A DNA stretch of 64,000 nt, from positions 310,001 to 374,000 of the forward strand of contig NZ_JACNMU010000004.1 in the NCBI RefSeq assembly GCF_014901205.1, read 5' to 3'. Below the pieces are notes generated by a model, which made no database searches, was not told the origin of the DNA, and saw only the letters and a program-made list of their open reading frames with translations. The translations under genes and the position numbers were made by a program. Shown in pieces: positions 59,015 to 64,000 of this stretch (positions are counted from its first letter, which is position 1; every line of letters starts with the position of its first letter). The DNA is from Meridianimarinicoccus sp. MJW13 (GTDB lineage: Bacteria; Pseudomonadota; Alphaproteobacteria; Rhodobacterales; Rhodobacteraceae).

Positions 59015-60439
59015 CTACGAGCCCGAGAGCCGCTCGAAGTCGGCTTTCGGCAAGTAGTCTGCCCCATGAGTCTGAAGGCGGGCAAGCACTGGCCCATCAG
59101 GATCCTCGCCCTGTTCTTCCAGATACGGGGCGAGGTCCGACACGGCGTTGAATATCCAGACCGCTTCACCGGTGGTGATATCCACCTCGATCACCCGCCC
59201 GTTGATGGTTTCCGAGATGAGCATGTGGCGTCCGTCAGGACTTTCACGCACCGCGCCGGAAACATCCGCATCCAGATCGCCCCCAGCCTGTTCTGGAGAG
59301 GTTGGGAAGATGGTCCGGGCCGTGCGCTTGGCCAGATTCACGCGCAGGATGCGGGTCCCGCTGCTGGTGGCTTGACCCCCCTGGTTGTCAAAGACCAGCA
59401 CCGTTCCATCGGCCAGAACCCGCGGGCTGTGCTGGGCAACCATCGGGCCGAAATAGTGATACTTGATCACGCCCGTGTCCCGGTCGAGGATCACCAGCGA
59501 GGAACTTGAACGCAGCGACACCAGGAGGTCGCCTGCATTCACGTCGTCCAGGGTCTTGGCCAGTGCCGGAGTGACCTCAACCGCGGCGTTGACGTGGTAG
59601 GGGTCGCAATCGTTGCGCACCGCATAGGCCAGCCCCTGCATGTCCGAGGCGCGAACCGAATCGTCCAGGAAATAGGTTGTCGCCTCGTTGCCATCCGGAG
59701 AGATGATCGACACGCCCTCCTGAAAGACCGAGCCCAGCTTGCAGTCGGTGCGCACCTGGGTCGCGGCGACAAATTTCGTCGCGGTTTCAACCGTGGCGGC
59801 GGGGGCCAGGATGGTGCCGTCGTCGGTGACCGTGGGCCAGTGGTGGCTATGATCGGGGCGCACCCAATCGACCGCGCCCTCCCACGACACGCGCGCGATG
59901 CCGACGTGATAGGGGTACATGTTGCGCGCCTGGAAGGTAACGATCAGATCGCCCTGATCGGTCATGTCCAGCCCCTGCACATAGACGTTTTCGGCCTGCG
60001 CCTTGCCCGAGAAATCGGCCAGGCGCTCGGGCGGGAACAGGGCTTCGGGGTCCACCTCCCACGTATGGAACACCGTTCCTTCATGATCCATGACATAGGC
60101 CAGGCATCCGAAGGTCGGGCAAAGGTCACGGCGATGATGAAAACCGCCGGTCATCAGGATCAGTTGATCGTCCGGAACTGGCCCCAGTGTGGAGGTGGAG
60201 TCCACGTCCGACTCTTCGGTGGCAAGCCGGACGACGGTATAGGGAAGTTCCTGATCTTCCAGTTCCCCAAGCGCGTCAAATCCGGCCTTGATCCAAACCA
60301 GCTGCTTGTGCGGGAAGATGCGGTATTCCATGGCTGCCACGCCCCAGACGAAGGCCAGCAGAGAGACGCCACAGACAAAGGCGATTTCTGGGAGGTGGCG
60401 CACCAATGTGGACCCGGTTTTTCGCGAAGCTTTTGACAT
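59015..60439 (-). CDS. membrane-anchored arylsulfotransferase-family protein
   Basis: ASST-like beta-propeller protein of 474 residues with one N-terminal membrane helix (about 17-38; IAFVCGVSLLAFVWGVAAM). Sections typical of the family include the repeated pattern of ...TW or ...VDW followed by a periplasmic propeller blade, DHSHHWPTVTDDGTI (about 196-210), HSPRVLADGTVLVFDNQGG (about 338-356) and ETINGRVIEVD. Classical ASST moves sulfate between phenols; here a paralogue of unknown substrate is possible. Its stop lies 6 bases from the convergent putA stop. No dsbA/dsbB-like partner genes are adjacent. Confidence 0.72.
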   Translation of the reverse strand: MSKASRKTGSTLVRHLPEIAFVCGVSLLAFVWGVAAMEYRIFPHKQLVWIKAGFDALGELEDQELPYTVVRLATEESDVDSTSTLGPVPDDQLILMTGGFHHRRDLCPTFGCLAYVMDHEGTVFHTWEVDPEALFPPERLADFSGKAQAENVYVQGLDMTDQGDLIVTFQARNMYPYHVGIARVSWEGAVDWVRPDHSHHWPTVTDDGTILAPAATVETATKFVAATQVRTDCKLGSVFQEGVSIISPDGNEATTYFLDDSVRASDMQGLAYAVRNDCDPYHVNAAVEVTPALAKTLDDVNAGDLLVSLRSSSSLVILDRDTGVIKYHYFGPMVAQHSPRVLADGTVLVFDNQGGQATSSGTRILRVNLAKRTARTIFPTSPEQAGGDLDADVSGAVRESPDGRHMLISETINGRVIEVDITTGEAVWIFNAVSDLAPYLEEQGEDPDGPVLARLQTHGADYLPKADFERLSGS

Positions 60440-60705
60440 ATAATTTTTCGGTACCCTGAGAAAACTTCAAAATATTCACAGTCTATAGTGGGACCCGTCA
60501 AGATTATTTCGTTAACGCGTCGCGACAAGCGGACTGGCGCTCATTCTGGTGGTCGGCGTTGGCCGGTTTCTCACTGGCATGCGTTCGGACAATCGACCGC
60601 AACGCCCGAAACGGATGTCCGGGAACGAAACCCGGTTCCGCTGGCTTTACCTCACGGGGTGCAGAGGCGAGACTGCGGCCCAACGACTGAACGAGGACCA
60701 GCCAC

Positions 60706-61971
60706 ATGATTTCACGCGACGACAAGGCCTTTCTGACCGCGCTGTTCGAGGCTGCCGTTGCGGCGGCGGACCCCCGGCATGCTCTGGCGCGGCATTTGCC
60801 GGAACGGCCGAAAGGGCGGACGGTGGTCATCGGGGCGGGCAAGGGGGCGGCGCAACTGGCGGCCGCCTTCGAAGAACTCTGGGATGGGCCATTGGAAGGG
60901 GTGGTGGTGACGCGCTACGGCTATGCAACACCCTGCCGGCAGATCCGCATGCTGGAAGCGGCGCACCCGGTGCCCGATGCCGCCGGGTTGCAGGCCACTG
61001 CGGCGCTGAAACAGGCGGTCAGCGGGCTTGGCCCCGACGATCTGGTGGTGGCGCTGGTCTGCGGCGGCGGTTCGGCCTTGCTGCCCGATCCCCAGAAGGG
61101 GCTGACCTTTGACGACGAGGTCGCGCTGAACAAGGCTCTGCTGGCGTCGGGCGCGCCGATCTCTGCCATGAACGCGATCCGCAAGCAGTTCAGCGGCGTC
61201 AAGGGCGGTCGGTTGGCGGCGCTGGCGCATCCGGCGCGGGTGGTGAGCCTGGTGGTCTCGGATGTGCCCGGGGATGATCCGGCGCAGGTCGCCTCTGGCC
61301 CGACGGTGCCGGACGCCACATCGCCCGAGGACGCGGCGGCGCTGGTGCGCGCCTATCGCATCGACCTGCCGGAGCGTCTGATGGCGCATCTGGCGCAGGC
61401 CACACCGGCGCCGGGGCCGGATGCGGCCGCGTTCGCGGGGCATACGGTGACTGTCATCGCCTCGGCCGGGCTGTCGCTGGAAGCGGCGGCGCAAGCGTGC
61501 GAGGGGCAGGGCATTCCGGCGGTCATCCTGTCGGACGCGATGGAGGGAGAAGCCCGCGAGGTTGGCCGCGTTCTGGCCGCCCTTGCGCGCGAATGCGCCA
61601 CCCGCGACCGCCCGTTTCAAAAGCCAGTGATGCTGCTGTCGGGGGGCGAGACCACGGTGACGCTGCGCGCCGAGGGCGGGCGCGGCGGGCGCAACACCGA
61701 ATGCCTGCTGTCGGCGGCCCTTGCGCTGCAGGACATCCCCGGTGTCACCCTGCTGATGGCCGATACCGATGGCATCGATGGCTCGGAAAGCAATGCCGGG
61801 GCCTTTGCCGATGGTACCACCGCCGCCCGGCTGCGGGCAGCGGGGCAAGACCCCATGGCGCTGCTGAACGGGCATGACGCCTGGGGGGCTTTCGACAGCG
61901 TGGGTGATCTGTTCGAACCCGGTCCTACCGGCACGAATGTCAATGATTTCAGGGCAATCCTGATCCGCTAG
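60706..61971 (+). CDS. glycerate 2-kinase (MOFRL family)
   Basis: Phosphorylates D-glycerate to 2-phosphoglycerate, 421 residues. It has the N-terminal DUF4147-type domain (RTVVIGAGKGAAQLAAAFEE about 38-57; VCGGGSALLPDPQKGLT about 116-132; SDVPGDDPAQVASGPTVPD). The C-terminal MOFRL domain includes MLLSGGETTVTL, GGRNTECLLSAALAL and DTDGIDGSESNAGAF. Such kinases close the serine/glyoxylate or tartronate routes; some are annotated as TtuD hydroxypyruvate reductases. It is monocistronic in the window, with a 266-bp upstream gap to the divergent sulfotransferase gene. Confidence 0.88.
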   Translation: MISRDDKAFLTALFEAAVAAADPRHALARHLPERPKGRTVVIGAGKGAAQLAAAFEELWDGPLEGVVVTRYGYATPCRQIRMLEAAHPVPDAAGLQATAALKQAVSGLGPDDLVVALVCGGGSALLPDPQKGLTFDDEVALNKALLASGAPISAMNAIRKQFSGVKGGRLAALAHPARVVSLVVSDVPGDDPAQVASGPTVPDATSPEDAAALVRAYRIDLPERLMAHLAQATPAPGPDAAAFAGHTVTVIASAGLSLEAAAQACEGQGIPAVILSDAMEGEAREVGRVLAALARECATRDRPFQKPVMLLSGGETTVTLRAEGGRGGRNTECLLSAALALQDIPGVTLLMADTDGIDGSESNAGAFADGTTAARLRAAGQDPMALLNGHDAWGAFDSVGDLFEPGPTGTNVNDFRAILIR

Positions 61972-61997
61972 GCCGGGTCCGGCCCGTCGCGGCAGGC

Positions 61998-62867
61998 TTA
62001 CCGTTTACCGTAGTAGAGCCCGACCACGTGTTCGGCTTGCGCGAAGAACAGCCAACGCGACACGCCGACGCCGGCCAGATGCAGGGCGGCGACAAGCGCC
62101 AGCATCACCGGGTGATGGCTGAGCGTCAGGCCAAGGACCGGCAGGGCCACCATGCCCAGAAAGGCCAGACCGCGCAACTTGCGGGCGTGCTTGCGGCCCA
62201 CCACAAAGACCATCTCGTCCAGCAGATAGTTGCTGCCGGTGTGAGGGCTGGCGATCTGCCGCAGGCCGCCACCGTCGCCCAGCCCGGTTGCGGTCTGCAT
62301 GGTCGATCCGGCTTCGGCAAAGCGCCGGTCGCCGGCATGCCAGACCCAGAGTTGGGCCGCCCCGGCCAGCGCCAGCAGCAGCGGCGCCAGTGCGGGGGCG
62401 GCGAAGATTGCGCCGCCCGATAGGGACAGGGCCAGAAACAGCGCCGGGGTGCCGGGCTGGTGCCAGCGCGGCACGGTTTTCAACTGGGTATAGATCATCG
62501 CCGTGGCCCAGACCGTGGCCAGACACAGCAACGCGCCAAGCCATCCCAGCGGTTGCCAGTGTGCGCCGAAGAACACTGCCCCTAAGGCAAAAAGACCCAT
62601 CAGCAGCAAACCGGCCACCGCCAGACAGCCCTCGCGCGACAGCCAGCTTGAGCGCCACTGGGTCAGCGCCCGCCACGCCCGTTCGGGGTGGCCAAGGTGG
62701 AAGGTGGACGCGGCCAATCCGCCAACAGCAAGCCCAAACCCCAGCAAATAATAGAAAAATGCGGCCCATCCGGTCACGGGCGGCAGGCCCAGGCCCAGCC
62801 AGAACAACAGTCCCAGACCAAAGCCCGACAGGGTGGTGAAGGCGATGACGGATGGGGCGGGATGCAT
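61998..62867 (-). CDS. dmsC: DMSO reductase-type membrane anchor subunit
   Basis: Integral-membrane anchor of a molybdenum reductase complex, 289 residues with about eight hydrophobic helices. AFTTLSGFGLGLLFWLGLGL (N-terminal) and LAASTFHLGHPERAWRALTQ (about 53-72) match DmsC, which passes electrons from quinol to the iron-sulfur subunit. Its ATG overlaps the dmsB stop by one base (TGATG). It is the last gene of the cluster; a glycerate kinase gene converges on it 26 bases away. Confidence 0.85.
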   Translation of the reverse strand: MHPAPSVIAFTTLSGFGLGLLFWLGLGLPPVTGWAAFFYYLLGFGLAVGGLAASTFHLGHPERAWRALTQWRSSWLSREGCLAVAGLLLMGLFALGAVFFGAHWQPLGWLGALLCLATVWATAMIYTQLKTVPRWHQPGTPALFLALSLSGGAIFAAPALAPLLLALAGAAQLWVWHAGDRRFAEAGSTMQTATGLGDGGGLRQIASPHTGSNYLLDEMVFVVGRKHARKLRGLAFLGMVALPVLGLTLSHHPVMLALVAALHLAGVGVSRWLFFAQAEHVVGLYYGKR

Positions 62868-63625
62868 CAGGCCGATCCTCCGGGCAGGCGGTCGAGGGCG
62901 CGGTCAAGCCAGCCGAGGAAGCCCTGCGGGGTTTCAGCGACGGGTTCCAGCAGGGGGGCCAGAATGTTGATCTGGTCGTCCTTGGGCCGCGGTGGCAGGT
63001 ATTTGTTGACCGGTTTGGTGCCCAGTTCGGGCATCAGGTCCATGCCGCCGCGTTCGGCCACCAACTGGCTGACGGCGCTGCCCGGATCGCCCAGATCGCC
63101 GAAGTGGCGGGCCCCGGCGGGGCAGGTGCGCACGCAGGCGGGTTCCCGGTCCTCTTCCGGCAGGTTGTCGTTGTAGATCCGGTCGACGCACAGCGTGCAT
63201 TTCTTCATCACGCCTTCGGCCTTGTCCATCTCGCGGGCACCGTAGGGGCAGGCCCATGCACACAAGCCGCATCCTATGCAACTGGATTCATTGACCAAAA
63301 CAATGCCGTCCTCGGTGCGCTTGTAGCTGGCGCCGGTGGGGCAGACGGTCACGCAGGGGGCGTCGTCGCAATGCAGGCAAGACTTGGGGAAATGCACGGT
63401 CTGGGCCGCGCCGCCGCTTTCGGGGGTGACTTCATAGGTGTGGACGCGGTTCAGAAAGGTGCCTTGCGGGGCAGCACCATAGGGGTCCTGATCGGACAGC
63501 GGCGCGCCATAGCCCTGATCGTTCCAGCCCTTGCAGGCGATGACGCAGGCGTGACAGCCGACACAGGTATCAAGGTCGATCACCAGCCCCATCTTGCGGT
63601 CGGTCGAAGCAGGGAGCTGGGTCAT
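62867..63625 (-). CDS. dmsB: DMSO reductase-type iron-sulfur subunit
   Basis: Ferredoxin-like electron-transfer subunit of 252 residues. Four cysteine groups fit four [4Fe-4S] clusters: CVGCHACVIACKGWN (about 19-33), CLHCDDAPCVTVCPTGA, CIGCGLCAWACPYGA and CTLC...CVRTCPAGA. I start at 63625 (MTQLPAST), inside the GNAT stop (ATGA overlap). It would carry electrons from DmsC to a catalytic molybdopterin subunit, which is not in the window and may be encoded upstream beyond 64000. The molybdate transporter at 22856-25586 would supply the metal. Confidence 0.9.
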   Translation of the reverse strand: MTQLPASTDRKMGLVIDLDTCVGCHACVIACKGWNDQGYGAPLSDQDPYGAAPQGTFLNRVHTYEVTPESGGAAQTVHFPKSCLHCDDAPCVTVCPTGASYKRTEDGIVLVNESSCIGCGLCAWACPYGAREMDKAEGVMKKCTLCVDRIYNDNLPEEDREPACVRTCPAGARHFGDLGDPGSAVSQLVAERGGMDLMPELGTKPVNKYLPPRPKDDQINILAPLLEPVAETPQGFLGWLDRALDRLPGGSA

Positions 63626-64000
63626 GAGTCCTCGGATTCCGGGGTCTGGAAAGCGTCTGGAAAAGGTATGGCTGGCGTCTGGCCCGGAGCGGTCTCGGTC
63701 AGCACGCGGCGCATCATCGGCGCCGGTCCCAGCGGGGTCTCGACCTGCTCGACCTCGGTGAAGCCTTGCCGGGTGTAGAACCCGTAGGCCGCCGAATTCA
63801 CCACCAGCCGGCAAGAAGTGCAGCCCGCCGTCATCGCCTCGCCCAAGGCCGCGTGCAGCAGCGCCCGGCCGATGCCCCTGCGGGTGTGGAAGGGATCGAC
63901 GAACAGCGCCAGAAGTTCGGCCTCGGGACACGAGCGGGTCAGCGCGGCAAAGCCGATGATGGCCCCGGATGGGCCCTCGCAGACATGGATGATGTCCAGC
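63622..64000 (-). CDS. GNAT-family N-acetyltransferase, 5' part cut by the window end
   Basis: The last 126 codons of an acetyltransferase; the N-terminus lies beyond 64000. Recognisable parts are a beta-strand segment IIGFAALTRS, the acetyl-CoA loop motif RRGIGRALLHAAL (about residues 44-56 of the visible part) and VNSAAYGFYTRQGFTEVEQV, the GNAT motif B region. The stop overlaps dmsB by ATGA, so it is probably in the same operon. The substrate is unknown. Confidence 0.85.
   Translation of the reverse strand, partial: LDIIHVCEGPSGAIIGFAALTRSCPEAELLALFVDPFHTRRGIGRALLHAALGEAMTAGCTSCRLVVNSAAYGFYTRQGFTEVEQVETPLGPAPMMRRVLTETAPGQTPAIPFPDAFQTPESEDS

Overview
The window is GC-rich alphaproteobacterial DNA, most likely from a Rhodobacteraceae (Roseobacter-group) bacterium. 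The evidence is the gene repertoire and family types: BetI/choline-O-sulfate operon with ChoXWV, Lrp-type PutR beside a PutA without a regulatory domain, a VPLPA-CTERM-like protein, an RHE_PE00001-like protein, and an intergenic element ending in CCAAGAAGAA. This assignment is inference; no rRNA or other phylogenetic marker is present. I recognise no tRNA, rRNA, CRISPR array, insertion sequence or prophage.

Left edge (1-1800): the 3' part of a plasmid-type parB, a terminator, then about 700 bp of non-coding DNA. It holds an AT-rich stretch, two related GGTTTCGC/GCGAAA palindromes, and seven copies of a 16-bp motif with consensus GGYACCCGTTTGCGGG. This looks like the origin/partition region of a plasmid or chromid, so the metabolic genes probably sit on an extrachromosomal replicon.

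1800-9430: a quaternary-amine ABC importer (minus strand) diverges from a valine-catabolism operon (isobutyryl-CoA dehydrogenase, 3-hydroxyisobutyryl-CoA hydrolase, 3-hydroxyisobutyrate dehydrogenase), followed by an SMP-30 lactonase-like gene. 9570-14928: a large secreted nuclease with a recently duplicated N-terminal module, a VPLPA-CTERM-like protein, and an HTH protein of the DUF1612 type. 15126-21372: PiT phosphate transporter, a ProC-like dehydrogenase divergent from an aminotransferase, and a sugar-acid dehydratase plus SDR pair.

21477-28232 (all minus strand): modABC translationally coupled to an envelope protein combining YbaY-like, NlpE-like and META domains, then a MaoC-Pta fusion with ackA. 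28627-36749: choXWV divergent from betI-betC-betB-betA, a complete route from choline-O-sulfate or choline to glycine betaine. 36900-38231: a DUF1127 protein and a ribokinase-like gene. 38379-46011: leucine catabolism (ivd, mccB, mccA, HMG-CoA lyase, methylglutaconyl-CoA hydratase) with an EcsC-family gene and an ASCH-domain gene embedded in it.

46085-53337: an RpiR regulator divergent from genes for an N-formylglutamate amidohydrolase-like hydrolase, a glutamine-synthetase-like ligase, an aldehyde dehydrogenase, an iron-type alcohol dehydrogenase and a MauG-like di-haem protein. I infer a gamma-glutamylation route for an amino alcohol such as ethanolamine; this is the best candidate here for an undescribed system. 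53344-64000: a convergent CRTAC1-type beta-propeller gene, putR/putA, an arylsulfotransferase-like membrane protein, glycerate 2-kinase, and dmsBC preceded by a GNAT gene cut by the window end.

The recurring theme is uptake and breakdown of osmolytes and amino-acid carbon (betaine, choline, choline sulfate, proline, valine, leucine). Most operons are tightly packed with 1- or 4-base stop/start overlaps.
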